From: Membranipora membranacea
Taxonomy: Eukaryota; Bryozoa; Gymnolaemata; Cheilostomatida; Membraniporidae
Length of the DNA: 64,000 nt
NCBI GenBank assembly: GCA_914767715.1
Contig: OU612065.1
Coordinates: 18,414,001-18,478,000, forward strand
Reading direction: 5' to 3'
Part shown: positions 50,101 through 64,000 of the stretch, in pieces
How positions within the stretch are numbered: the first letter of the stretch is position 1
How the letters are laid out: each line of letters opens with the position of its first letter
The notes under the pieces: model-generated
The model's input: only the letters and a program-made list of their open reading frames with translations
Told to the model about the DNA's origin: nothing
Databases searched by the model: none
Program-made: the position numbers and the translations under genes

Positions 50101-53100
50101 ATAATACACACTAGCAAACAAAAGCTTTTTTCCATGATTACTTACTATCTTCTCAATTGTCTATAATATAGAATGAAGAGAAATGGAGACAGGATCGTGG
50201 GAAGCTTCACACTACGTTAGCTGAATTAGAGCGATCACATGACAGACTCATGAACTCAAAGTCGTGTGCACATGACAGTGAATACCTCTCCAGACAAGAG
50301 AGCACTCTCAAGTCTGTACATGAGAAACTAGAGGCCAGTCTGAACGATAAAGACCAACAAATCATCAACATGCAAACTGAGGTGAAGCGATTTTTCCATC
50401 TATGACATGTTGCTATTTACTTTACTTTTATTTCTGCCAGTAAAGTTTTTGTGACAGCTCAATGCTAAATGCTCAATGCTATCGGGTTTTAATCATTACA
50501 TACCAGGGACCATCTAATATTTTTGTCCGCTTTCTCAGTTTAGTGATAATTTGTTGTCTTGTAGTGTCACTTTTTCAAGCACCCATTATGGAGCCCTCCT
50601 GATCCTCCAGATCACATAATATTATATTGCTTCTATGATTGTAGCTTGCTGACCATAAAATCAACCTGAGGACTGCAGAAGAGATGGCAAATGCCTACAG
50701 AAAATCCAACGAGGACAAGAGCATTCTCATTCTAAACCTCAAGGAGCAGCTGCCTGAGTTAGAACGAGAGGTAGACATGTGTTTGTAATCTCTTCACGTT
50801 TTATAACCCCAGTGATTACTACCTCAGGCTTCCAGGTCAAATACCCAATGGTGACGGAAAAATCCAGTCAGGCTTAAACTCCACTTGCTAGGATGATCCG
50901 CTGATCCTTTGTTCTCTTGGACTAAATCATGATTAACCCGTTGAAGCTTTCCTCCAGCATTATGTGATTATTTCATTACTGTTCACAGGTTTTCGACTTG
51001 CGTGTGAATTCTGAAATTGCAATGTCCGGAGGTCAGCAGCACAACAACACAGAGTTGTCATCGGCGACTCCAGAGGAGGTAAACATGTCTAATCAAGGGG
51101 CTGAGCGCACTCAGGAGGTCGTGACCACGAATCATCCAGCTGAGAATCAGGAGGTATGTGTGTCCGGATGTTTCTAGTTCTCATGTGGCGCTGATGTTAG
51201 CATGAGTCATGATAGGGTTGTTTACTGTTCATAAAACAGAACTTCGTGTGCTCCACTTTCCATGTTTTTTTATAATCAGCTTTCCTATCATTTGTTTCAC
51301 TCTCTCTACAAATTTAAATTCACTTGGATTCTAACCTTGGCACCTGAGTGCATCATGTCCGTACCACATACATATTAATAAATATTTATATGTTTTTGAT
51401 CCCTACGCATAGATGTAATTATCGCTCGACATTAATTGAGATTGAGCGGATGTAATAATTCATATTATTTCCTCAGGAGGACATGCAGGCAGCACCAGTA
51501 ATGACGACCAGTCACACTAAGACACTAGACCTGCTTGAGAGAGACCTTATAACATGTCATCTGAAAGTTGAAGCTCTTCAAACTCAATTGGTGAGACCTG
51601 GAATAAGTCGTATAAAGTGTTAGTTTGAATGAGTGCTATGTATGTGTGAAATGTTGGTCAGTAGGATGATAAACAGTCCTTTATCCAGCTCTATGACACT
51701 AGAATACTGTTCAGCATTAACCGTTGTATCTTATGGGTTGTCAGGTGCACTGGAATAAAATCTAGGAGACAACTTAACAGCATAGTTTAAGATCAGTAAA
51801 AGATGCTCATACGTTAATTACAATGATATCAATTTACCTAGTCTGAGCCCTCAAAACTCTTGCTCTGCCGTAGACCAATCAGCAAGTCATTTGCTTTTAT
51901 AAAAACTATATCTAGGCTCAATCAATATGGTAATATTTCAGGACACAGAACCTGTAATGCAGAACATTGAGACAACACATGCTGTCGAGAACCGAGCTAC
52001 AGGTCAAGGCCATCTCTCATCTCCAGCAGCTGGTACGTCTGAGGATATGGAAGAAGCGTCAGTAGAGATAGACGGTACTGATGATCACCCGAGGTTTACC
52101 TCAGGTCCTAGTGATGGAGAGTCACACAACACTGTAATCAACAACCTTCAACAACAAGTCGCTAGACTTCAACTACAGGTACCATTGAACGTTTTGTGTA
52201 CCTGTATGACCTCATGAGAACACATAGATGAAGTTGGATCTCTGTGATAGTGAGGCAAATAAGAACAACTCTAGCTCTTGGTCAATATCCTTGCTTTTTG
52301 GGCATACTTTTAGCTAGTCCTACATGTCTTATTGAAGATATGGTGTCCCGTTGAGAGATTGCATCATAATATGGCGCCTGATGCTGAAATATTGACTGGT
52401 TGATATCCAATTGGAATCCAAAGTATATCAACGTTTGGTTCAATATGCTATCACTGTTATGTTACAAACTAAGGCTTGTCTAGAAAGATGATAGTTCTTT
52501 GAAATCACTTATGGTATATTTTGCCAATCTGCTGACTGTGAATGATGTATATGGAGATCAGACAGCTGTGTATTTATTATGTTATTTCAGGTACAAAAGC
52601 ACAAACTCCGGCAGCTGAAAAATACTCCTCATCATTTGCCGGACGTGTCCAAAAATGCTACTGACATGCCCTGTGTGGTACTGAACGTCTGTGATAAACT
52701 GACGGTTAACATTACAAGTCTACAACTTCTGAGACTGTACAATGCTAGTAAGCAACAGTACAAGTCTGTTGAAGCTTTCGTTTTAGCTGAGTGGAAGGCT
52801 ATTAGTGATGAATTTCGAACCAGCTTGAATGGATCAAATTTCCCTTTCGATCAAACCATGTGGAGACAATACCTAAATGAAACCCAGTCAGCTTTCTCCT
52901 CCTTCCTTTGGAGTTTCAACAGCACTCTAGAAGATATCAAAAATTTCTCACAAACTGTCCTCCAGCCAGGCAGTGCCCAACAGAAACCAGGATTTCAGAA
53001 AAAGCTACAGCGGAAACTCTCCAAAGTAGCCAAAACTGTCCAGAAAGGATTCAATCATGTCAAATCCGGAATCGTTGATAAACTTGGAAGTTTGATATCC

Positions 53101-55610
53101 GACTTTACCAATGACGGTCAGCAGGAAAATAAGAGAAAAGGTGGTGGTGAGAAAAAAAAACAGGGCAGAAATTCAAAATCTGATCCAAAGAAACAAACAA
53201 AGACAACTGCTGAACCTGTCCAAGAAAAGCGAAATTCTAAGCAGACAAGGAAGTTTGAAAAGCGACTGGAGAAACTCAGACAGGATCTGTATAATATGGA
53301 CTCGTGGAGGGCTCAGAAAATGAAAAGGTAGGGCTGAAGGGTGCCAAACATTTATTATTCATTGTCACAATTAGCTTTAATCTCCGGTCACTAAACTGGA
53401 GTGCCAAATATTATTATTCATTGTCACAACTAGCTTCAATCTCCGGTGTCTAAACTAACTTTTACTGCACAATTAAGTTGCTTGCTCAAACTCCCAAGCT
53501 GTGATGGTCTGAGTTATCCTAATCTTAATGAAACACCTTTCATTCAGATTACGATAAGACATGACAGCCTGGTTAAATTCATTTAGCATTTATTATCTCA
53601 AATTGGAATTTGATAAGACTGCCTAAAAGAATGAATTTCTATGATCGAGCATGAGAACATGTAAGGTTCTAAGGCTATCAGATATACCAATGTCAATAAT
53701 GTTACCTCAAAGTCAGTATAGTACTCCCTAATCACCTGTTAATCCATGTGTTTCTTGCTGCGTAGATATGAGCAAGAAAATCTTTACGATAGATTCGAGG
53801 ATTTCGGATATGACTATAAGTACATGTTCAGTAACCCTGACCTTGGAGATGTGAAATCCTGGGTTAACTGTCAGTCATCCTGGTGGAAACATCATGTGTA
53901 TGGTGAGAGCTTCAGTAATAACAAACCTAAGAAGTCAATATACTCATAATCCTGGCAGTAATAAAGTATATATATAATCCCTAAATTTGCCATAATATTA
54001 GGAGTTGTCTGCGCAAATGATAATAATATAATGATAGCAATAATGATATAATAATAATGATAATTTTTTCTCATAATTTGACCGTCTTTCTGTCCCTACA
54101 GGAGGAAGAGAGTTGGGTGATATGACAGGCTGCGCTGATCAGCTGATGGCATGGCAAATGGGTTCTGGCCTCCATCAGTCAAGTGATAGACCATCACATG
54201 ATCAATCAGACGATACAGAGTATGAGAGTTTTGAGGGATATGTAGATGTTGATGATTACAATCCAGTTATCATAGAGGTGAGATATGAAATATAGCCATC
54301 CTGTGATAGATTTGTTTCCAGAAAACTAGTGCCCCGTAACACATCTCTATCATATCTCTCCCACATGGAGCTGGTTTGTGGCCAACTAGGGCCAAAGACC
54401 TGAAGAGATTATCGGATTCCAATGATGTATGAGCGAGATTATGAAGGTTGAGGAAAATCAAGCATGTATTCTTCCTTTTTAACATAACTGAATGGAGGAA
54501 TACTTGATGTTCATCGCGATAAACTCGCCTGGTCCGGTGTTGTAATGCTCGATGAACAGACTATCCGGCTGATTATGGCAATACATGCCATATAGAGGTG
54601 ACAGTCGCAGCCAGATAATCTGTCACAACTAGATGCGATAGGGGAATTCATTCATTGGAGTAACACAGGTCACAGACCTTCGCCTAACTTGGAAACGTGT
54701 AACATAGTAACATATAGCCTGTCTTGACAAGCTTTGTTGGTTCGGGGTACCCCCCCCCCCCCCACCTCCAACAAAGCTTGCCGAGACAGGCTATATATTA
54801 CTATGCTACAAATTTCCAGTTTTCTGTTGAATCCAGCTGAGTAATTATTACAACACGCCATTTTACGTCTCTCTTACTTAAAATTTTAGTTTCTTGTCCT
54901 TTGTTTAAAGGGCAACCAAGGTTTCGCAGCAATGCATTAATGGGTAGCAAATAATGTGCTGGGCAGCATCAGCTTTGTGCATTACGCGATGCAAGACTCA
55001 AAGTAGTTGCTGACTCTAAGCCGGGTAACACTTCAGTTTAGGGGAGGTTCCAAGACTTTGCTGTAATAATTATAGAGCACAGGCTAAATAATAACAGGAA
55101 CAGGAAACTGCTATGTAGTATTCTCTTTTAGCTGAGTTTGAGTACCTGATGGAAGAAATTATTCACAAGAATTCTGGCTGAATAATCATCCGAATTATAT
55201 TTTGTCTTTTTCCCCATGCAGAAGGTGCAATCTGCTATTAATCAATGGCCATCAATGAGAAGTTGTTTGAAACCTTGGTTGCCCTTTAAAGGGCAACCAA
55301 TTCCAATTACAGGTAAGTAAATTCATATCAGTATAGTGACTCACTCTGTTGCGAATTCACCATGAATCTAAAACTATATCGACCAAAGGTTTCCTTCCCT
55401 TTTCTCAAACAGGACATAGGTGAAGACTATGACGATGCCGCTGACTCTGCTGACGTTGACAGCTCATGGCAGTTTCAGAGAGCTGAGTGGAGAAAATATC
55501 ACCGAGACGAGCCGGACGACTGGTACTGGAGAAGAGCACACGATCACGAGCACACCCCTGAAAATAACAAACATCCAACCAACATACCTTTTCCCAAAGA
55601 TGAGTTTTAA
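44108..55610 (+). CDS. CCPG1/PBXIP1-like single-pass membrane protein, candidate ER-phagy receptor
   Basis: Sixteen core exons in phase: 44108-44351, 44675-44915, 45181-45227, 46983-47126, 47965-48228, 48736-48872, 49775-49846, 50172-50381, 50645-50770, 50989-51153, 51477-51590, 51942-52178, 52591-53327, 53766-53902, 54102-54277, 55413-55610; about 1082 residues. The N-terminal 290 residues are acidic and Ser-rich with LIR-like motifs: WNFV (33-36), FVRV (60-63) and FVQL (181-184). One membrane segment follows (about 290-313, LLTAIALTAIGFALGIAVGH) with no signal peptide, then heptad-rich coiled coil, a Lys-rich stretch (GGGEKKKQGRNSKSD) and an acidic Trp-rich C-terminus. This order matches vertebrate CCPG1, an ER-phagy receptor with an N-terminal W-x-x-I LIR, and PBXIP1. 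Family assignment rests on architecture and short motifs, not overall identity; function is inferred. Confidence 0.72.
47477..47527 (+). other. Candidate 51-nt cassette exon of the CCPG1-like gene
   Basis: Flanked by a polypyrimidine-rich acceptor (ttctttctag) and donor gtttgt. It is open in phase 1 to 1, exactly the phase of the junction it would enter (47126 to 47965), and encodes 17 acidic residues including DTNSNDENVDDF. Composition matches the neighbouring acidic cytoplasmic region. Being symmetric, it could be skipped without changing the frame. The +3 to +6 positions of the donor are weak, which fits alternative use. Confidence 0.5.
53340..53458. repeat. 60-bp tandem duplication
   Basis: Two copies starting gtgccaaa at 53341 and 53401 share attattcattgtcacaa and aatctccggt. 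It lies right behind the donor of the large exon 52591-53327. Confidence 0.85.
54698..54811. repeat. Short foldback hairpin with poly(C) loop
   Basis: The arms of about 43 nt (54698-54740 and 54769-54811) carry tatagcctgtcttgacaagc, then tttgttgg, and its complement. The loop contains 14 or more C residues. The arm sequence agcctgtctt.acaagctttgtt is shared with the large foldback elements at 3-380 and 3676-4337, so this is a minimal relative. Intronic in the CCPG1-like gene. Confidence 0.75.
54905..55289. mobile_element. Non-autonomous DNA element with TTAA flanks (piggyBac-like MITE)
   Basis: The left end reads ttaaagggcaaccaaggttt and the right end is its reverse complement (gaaaccttggttgccctttaa), giving TIRs of about 20 bp bounded by TTAA on both sides. 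The inside, about 377 bp, has no useful reading frame. TTAA target duplication is the mark of piggyBac-type transposition. A second partial TIR (agggcaaccaa) directly follows the right TTAA. It sits in the last intron of the CCPG1-like gene. Confidence 0.65.
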
Positions 55611-58600
55611 TTCTGTGTATTATATCTTAAATCTCTATACTAAAAATATTATGTGTGCTGGCTGGTTACTGTCAGACTCTTTTATTACTATGTTGTTATA
55701 TAGTGCATTATACAGTGTTAACTAATCGCCGCTACAAAACAAGAATTTATTATCAGGGATCACAATATTTTTTTTGTTTTTCCGTATCATTGTTGTGCTT
55801 GGTGGCTACCATGATTACAATTTGTTCTGTGTTTTGGTCAAAATGACACAAAACACATACAGTCTCTCAACAGATTATGGCCTTGCACACATCTTTTGCT
55901 TATATTATAATGCGTTAATTAGAGAGAAAAAAACAATTTTAGCTGATGATGAAAGTTGTGCAAAAAGATTATATATTTTACGATTATGTAATATCTAGTC
56001 TATTTTATGTTAGTGTGACAGCCAAAGGTTACCATGTATACGTATTTCAGAAACATATATAACATCAACGTTTTTCCACCCAAAACCTTATAAGTGATCT
56101 TACGAGCGAGCTTAATACTATAAACTATTATGCAATCTTATACGTATTCTAGGAAAATTCAACAAAACTATGATAAACTTGCTTCAGCTTGAAACAAATT
56201 CTAGAAATGTCTGCTTAAATGGAATATAGTTGAAACCCGCCACCGTTCCAGTTGTAGAAAGCGAGCTAATTTCCATTCGCCGATGGAGGGAGCATTTTTA
56301 AAGTGTTTCTGCGTATGAACCAATAAAGCCAGTGGAAGACTCAAAAGAGTCATGGTTGAGTCCCGGTTAAATTCCTACATTAACCTGGTGCTAGATGATT
56401 GATATTCAGTTTTTCATATTATGCTGACCCCATTTAAATGACTGTAATGACTTAATGCTCAATGCGTAGAAAAGGATGGGAAATATAATGGCTAATTTTG
56501 AGCATATAATCCAGCTGAAATTGTTGCATCATGTCACAGCTTTCATTCAATGGCAAACAAATGCATAGTTACTCGATGGATAGGTGGCAGGAATGAACAG
56601 GAAGATCGCCACTCCGATGAAAATCTGGCAACAACCCTAATTCCTTCATTCATGACATATGAAGGTGTTAACAAGCGGGAATTTCATTTTCTGCCAAATA
56701 GTAATAATAATCTTGCTGTATTAACACGAGGAATTGTTAACCTGAAAAACAGGCAAGTGCCAGGCGGGAAAAATGACGTTTGCTGTTTTGTCCAGCTGGT
56801 AGGGTAAGGTTTTCCCGGCCAACATGACCCACTTTATGGGGTAGATAACTCTATATCAGACTCCATCTAGCAGTTATACACTGTATATCAGTAATTTCAT
56901 ATATTCATATACTGAAAAAATTGTAACATTTATCAATGTATGACAGAACATATTGTAAAAGATTTAAAGAATATTATTGCATGCACTAGTTTCCGGTCGA
57001 GTCAACACTAAATGCATTCCATTTTCTAATGCTGGTCGCCAATGGAAAGATACTAACAGCGACTCGGACCAAGGTTTATTCTAAACCATTCCCCGGTCTG
57101 AGTGACTCATCTTTCTCGGTGATCTCTGACTCTATGAATGGATGTGAAGGTGAAGTCGACACAAATGGCATTCCATTTTCTAATGCTGGTTGCCAATGGA
57201 AATAAACTAACAGCTACCCAGACCAAGGTTCAAGCTACAAATCGTTGTCTCACTCATTCTTTGGTCTGAGTGACTCATCTTTCATGCTGAGCTCTGATCT
57301 CTAATTTATCTACCAATCCAGACCGCCTTGTTTAACTCCAAAGGTTACCTGTTCATAGTGTCAATGATATGGAATGACTTGGTCAAGTTACAGGTCAAGT
57401 TAAGAATTTTTATATACTCTTACAATTACATTTACATACTGAAGACAGACTTTTTGTCACCATAGCGAGTTCAGTCACTTTTCTATATGCAAGATTTCAA
57501 AACGCTAAGGCAGCCATGTTGAAGAAAAACAATACCATCTTTCAATAAGAAAAAAAAAAGTATCTTCCTATAGGTGCCAGCAGTCCTGTTGTGATTTCAA
57601 TTTTAACTCCGGAACGACTTTATTAATCAGGGATGAAGCACTCCAGGGTACCTAAGTTAAGGTAGCTATTCTAAGGCAACTTCCTCTGACAACTGAGTCA
57701 TTTTGTAATGACCACTCAAAGGGTTCTAGATGACAGCAGTAATCGACCAGACCTATCATTTTCTGGTCGACCAGACCAGAAAAAGCCTTTTTTTTAAATA
57801 CTCATAAGTACGTCAATGCCTTCTTATTGCTTCTTTTGTTTTTTTTTGTTTTCACATGGTCTTATTTGCTTCATGCATTGATCGGTGGTTAATAAAAGTT
57901 CATAATATCATGCGAGCTTCCACCAAATAATTCAAGAAGTTGTTCTTTCGTTGTCAGAGAGTTCAATTATTCATGATGTAACATCAACTGTGCTGGTGAG
58001 CCCGATGACCTATCCGAATTCAAATGGTATGAATTTCCAATGAAATTTTAATGCAAGTCAATGTTTGTGTTTTGTTTTACTTGTAATTGGTAACATGACA
58101 TAGGATGCACACTTTCCATAAGAAGCACCCCTGGGAATAGTGGCTAACATCGAATCACGCTAGACACAGGTCGTACAACACGTTTGATAAATCACCATGA
58201 CTCTTCAAGTCTTTTTCAGTTCCTCCTGTTGGGTTGTTATTATCAATTTGGTGTACGTAACCTATTTATGCACATTGCCAACTAAACACATTAATTAAAA
58301 TCTTAGCATTCAGTTCTTCACCCTAACCAGGAGTGTTATTCTAGGAAAGGACGCTGACGGAACAGATCCGGACTGGCAGAATTGGCTGTAGTGATAGAAT
58401 TTCATGTCATACCCTACGGGTGGAAGAGTGTGAACATGATCAAATTTAAATTCCGTGACCCAGTACAGCGCTATGTGAAATTAATTCAATTCACAAATAC
58501 ACATAAAACCCAGAGCTCCTTCCTTGCGACCCGGAACCAGGTATTTTGTGGACAGAGTTGGATGAGTTCAATGGCAGCCGTGAAACCTTGATGCCCAAAA

Positions 58601-60089
58601 TAATTCTAATGTTGGTAAGACAACTACCACTGTACTATTCCGCTTGGTTTGTCTGTAACTTTCGCTGACCTTTTGTGTTGTTCTCAAAACATCCCAATCA
58701 TCAGAATGATCAAGGGAGATAATGGCAAACAAAAATACGTAGCCTTTTCTTTCTGGAGAATTGAAATGTGCAGAATCTTACGCGTGCCATTGTGCCAGAT
58801 AGGCATCAGAGCCCCTTGAGCAAACATAACCTGATCAAGTTTATGCCGTTTTTTTAAATCAGATTATGTTGTAGACGTATAGCCATCTTTTTCTATTTAC
58901 AAATGGGAGTTTACATCTAAACTGGTGCGAGTATCTTATGAAAAGATTCAAAGGAAGGATGCTACTCTTTTTAACACTGTGTATTTGTTTTGTCATCAAT
59001 GCTGTAAGATTCATTCACCAGGGAATTATTACACCTCTTTTGATCAATTGTTTCTAGACGCTTTCCAATTAGCAATCCTACACAGAGTCCTCCCATACTA
59101 ACTGTTACATAGCCAGATTATTTGGCCAGATAAGTGTTATGGCGAGACAAGGTTAATACAACCTTGCACAAAAGATGACTTTACCTCAGCTATTATTGAA
59201 TGACACAATTCATAAATAAGAAAGAGGAACTTATATCTGAGAGACGAGTGGGTTACGATTTGTTTAGAGTGCATTCTTCGTGGCCCATCTTCATCTCATT
59301 TTTCAATTCAGCATTTAAATTAGTCATCAATGGTTTCTGCTATATATTTTTGGATGTATTTGGTGGCTAATTTAAAAAAAATTCCGTTTTGAAAAGTTTT
59401 CTGATTCGAAAATTTTGCCTAGCTTATATTATCCAAAGAAAACTTTATGGCATAAAACTTACGGTCAAAATGATCCTCATTATCTTAATGTCACAAAGAA
59501 AAGTGTTCCCTGCAACCATTTTTATCTTTTTCAATCTCGACTCTACAGACTCAACAAAATAGGATGGCTTGCTCCAAAGATTTGATAAGAAGGAAATTTC
59601 TATAAATCACAGTAAAATCTTCCCTGTGCCAAGTTTAGTTTAATATAGTTACGAGATTTACCATGTAAAGGTAGAAGTCCAGCAACCCATTTTATTTTTT
59701 CTATGAAAGTTATGCTACCAGAATATTCACCATTATACCAAATAAAAAAATAATAGGTGACACTTTACAACTTTTATCAAAAAAAGTGGATCTGCCTAAT
59801 AAGCACTCTTTTAATGATGTTAAACCTGCAGTAAATACATATTAAAAGGAAGGGCAGGTGCGAATGCAAATATAACATAAATGTAAACACCAGTTTGTAA
59901 TTGATAGTTACCCTATTATCCTCTTGGTCCCTGTGAGGCCAGGAGATTAACTCCGCCCAGTTTCTTCCAAACATTGTCACGCAAATACAAAGAGATCAAG
60001 AGACTAACTATGATGACATCTTAGCTTAACCCTGATTGGTCGCTACATGGTGTGCCACCTTGATAACTTTCCTCAACCAATTTTGGTAA
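55611..60089. other. Intergenic region between the CCPG1-like gene and FEZF
   Basis: The first 0.7 kb is probably CCPG1-like 3' UTR; an AATAAA signal lies at 56322-56327. The rest upstream of FEZF holds a 155-bp tandem duplication (listed separately) and no gene I can support. Regulatory sequence for FEZF is expected here. Confidence 0.45.
56997..57301. repeat. 155-bp tandem duplication with a repeated AP-1-type site
   Basis: Two units share cattccattttctaatgctg near 57015 and 57170, and ggtctgagtgactcatcttt near 57095 and 57263. Each copy keeps TGACTCA (57103-57109 and 57271-57277), the AP-1 consensus, in its best-conserved part. It lies about 3 kb upstream of FEZF. Confidence 0.7.
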
Positions 60090-60096
60090 TATAAAA
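60090..60096 (+). promoter_or_regulatory. TATA box of FEZF
   Basis: TATAAAA, with CCAAT about 10 bp before it and an ATTGG box near 60036. A non-coding first exon would then run from about 60117 to 60203, where AAG|gtgaga is a good donor; the acceptor is at 60400-60401, four bases before the start codon. Confidence 0.6.
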
Positions 60097-60207
60097 CGGT
60101 AGGTGAGAGTTAGGTCTGCCATTTCTCAAACCGACGGCGAAGATTTACAGAACAAGATTGTTTTGCTTGGTGCTGACGAATCGTAAAGCGAGCAACATTT
60201 AAGGTGA

Positions 60208-61963
<1,756 letters not shown>

Positions 61964-64000
61964 TTTAACTTAATTTTAAATGTCCTTATTTATTTATCTG
62001 TGTCATTCCAGGCGAGAGATATATCGTTAGTATTTTTTGGTTAATTTTGGAAGTGAAGATTTTAAACATCTTTCGAACCGCATTACCAGATTAATCTATG
62101 ATCTAATATGATAGTATTAAAAGGTACATTATGGTATGAGTCGTATTTATTAATTTTATTTTATTAATTTTCCCTTATTTTTAAATGTTACAACAGTAAC
62201 AGTTATAACCTAACATAATATTTTTCAGACATATTTCTAACTTTATCAAGGGGTTGAAAAATACAGGCGCCAGTTTTATAACAGAATAGCAGCTTTCTTG
62301 TCTATACCTTTATGTCTCCTTTATTATCTGAAACCTGTGTCTTTTCTATCAAACTGAGATCAAAATCCTCAAAGCAAGACTCTTTTTAACCTTTTGTAAC
62401 TGTTTGGGAAAGTTACAGACCGATGGACAATGGTTGCTCACTTGTTGATGATTGCTTTCGACCTGTGAAATTATTGTTTTAAAAGTCAAGACAATGCCTT
62501 TGTTATGAATGCTATCAATAGTATATTATGATGTTTTGTTGTATTTATCTATTTCTGTAAATTAAAAACTGATTTAATCACTGAAACAAAAGACAACTGG
62601 GCACACTTTCCTTGTTCTAATTTAATCTCCTCATCACAACTCATAATCAAAACTATTGTCTTCCGTATCACAAAAAGCCATCCACATTCCAACGGGTAGG
62701 GTTACATACTCAACATCCATTCAATGAGAATGACGTTGATGTTTTGTATACAGCCTTTCGTGTTTACCAATCCCGTGACGAAATTGACAAACAGTCTGTC
62801 CAAGAATCCTTTGTGGATTTATGATTATTTTGCTTTTGCCCTTTACCATAACAACTCGGACACAGTCTATTCTCAAATGATCTGCATGGAATCTGAAAAA
62901 TAATTCTGCAATGTAAAATCATGGCTTTCAAAAACACGAAATAAGTGGCAGGAAATTGAAAATTCTGATGTTGGATCTTCAAACATAACGCAACTTTATT
63001 TATTCTCATTTTGAGCTGACACTTAAAATTTATTTACACATAGGTGCAGGCCTACTGAATGGAAATATTTGAGGTTCAAAATGATGAAGTTCATGGAATC
63101 TTTGAAAATTTTATCATGGATAAGTTTGCAGAAATTACTATCCAATAAATTTATATTTCGGATCAAGAGTGTAAATTCGCAAAAATTAAAGTTTATTTAT
63201 GAGAATTAACAGTCTGACGGATATTGTATCATATTCGGTGCGCAGGTTGTCTGCAAATATATGTTATTGACATTGTGCTATTTGGCTCAGACTGAACTTT
63301 CACTGTCCTTTCCCATCTGCCAGCGGAATTGTGACAGAAGCAAGAAACCCTTGTACTTGTAATCATTGATTCAAGATCACGCACATATGATTGGCTGACA
63401 TGAACATTGATTCAAAGCTTTACGAGTAAGTCAGCTGACCCTTGCTCTGTTTACTAATATTATTAGGTAATTAGGTATGTTTCATTATATACACTCCCTG
63501 ACCCTCTTCAGCCACCTTAATCACTTGAATAAGGACATAAAAATGGTGAAAGGCCCAATTCCAAAGCTATGAATCGAACCAGTCCCAACTTTATGTTGAG
63601 TCAATTGCCATGTCATTTGATGCCACCAATCCTGGACCTCAATGAGCACGTCTTAATGATTAAGTCTACTCGTCTACAATTAAAATCATCGAAAATGAAC
63701 ATTGTAATCACTATTCCTAAATCCTTTACAACCTGCACATTCGGCCAAATGCAATCCTCCATTGTTGTACGCAAACCACCAAGTGCTTTCTGCACCATTT
63801 AATATTGCAACTCCCAGAGCGGCGCCGATGTTGGTGTACTGCTCAGTTATTACACAGCTTTACCCTTGACGGAGGAGGAAGAGGAAGTGGTCTGATGTCA
63901 TGTTCTGTGATGTGTGTCATAGAAATGAATCACTCGAATTTACACAACAATTTTTATTCTTAGTCATGTGTGTTTACTGATGGAGCATCACACGGTAGAC
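61964..64000. other. FEZF 3' UTR and downstream intergenic sequence
   Basis: AT-rich sequence with possible FEZF poly(A) signals (attaaa near 62560). Two overlapping open stretches at 63569-63802 (plus) and 63613-63798 (minus) have no recognisable content. I support no gene here. Confidence 0.4.

Noticed and set aside
55230-55312. Possible extra last-intron exon of the CCPG1-like gene after gcag at 55222
   Set aside because: It would exit in phase 1 while the following exon needs phase 0, and it lies across the right TIR of the TTAA element.
63569-63802. Overlapping open stretches on both strands near the right edge
   Set aside because: Neither shows a family motif. Sense and antisense openness together points to compositional chance.

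Overview
The window is nuclear DNA of an invertebrate animal. It is AT-rich and has many small exons with GT-AG introns, metazoan-specific gene families (GIPC, FEZF, calcium-channel alpha2delta, a CCPG1/PBXIP1-type receptor, an ANTP-class homeobox gene) and remnants of LINEs and foldback elements. I cannot place the phylum from sequence alone. The homeobox gene most resembles Bari, a family recalled from amphioxus and insects and absent from vertebrates, so a non-vertebrate deuterostome or a protostome such as a lophotrochozoan is likely. All exon boundaries below were read by eye from splice signals, and reading phase was checked across every junction.

Layout. (1) 1-11.7 kb, minus strand: a tandemly duplicated family of secreted-type proteins built from peritrophin-A-like (chitin-binding-like) cysteine modules, a pentraxin-like module and a conserved unrecognised C-terminal module. 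The copy at 0.6-3.2 kb keeps an intact half pentraxin module. The copy at 4.3-9.3 kb has three cysteine modules with 54-nt linker exons, and a decayed pentraxin exon pair lies upstream at 11.1-11.7 kb. Palindromic repeats sit just downstream of both stop codons. A 5'-truncated LINE lies at 9.8-10.4 kb. (2) 13.3-27.8 kb, minus: a complete 20-coding-exon alpha2delta-like gene (about 1227 aa). It has a signal peptide, a VWA domain with an intact MIDAS core, Cache-type regions and a C-terminal hydrophobic tail typical of GPI attachment. Its introns carry several foldback repeats. (3) 29.5-33.6 kb, plus: a five-exon GIPC gene (357 aa). (4) 37.5-39.3 kb, minus: a five-exon homeobox gene (298 aa) with an eh1 motif. 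(5) 44.1-55.6 kb, plus: a single-pass membrane protein of the CCPG1/PBXIP1 kind (about 1082 aa) with several LIR-like motifs before its membrane segment and a probable 51-nt cassette exon. (6) 60.4-62.0 kb, plus: FEZF, with an eh1 motif, six C2H2 fingers and a TATA-type promoter about 0.3 kb upstream of the ATG.

The genes do not form an operon or one pathway. The most unusual parts are the duplicated pentraxin/cysteine-module locus, whose terminal coding exon appears to run into a repeat terminus, and the array of LIR-like motifs in the CCPG1-like protein. No tRNA, rRNA or CRISPR array was seen.
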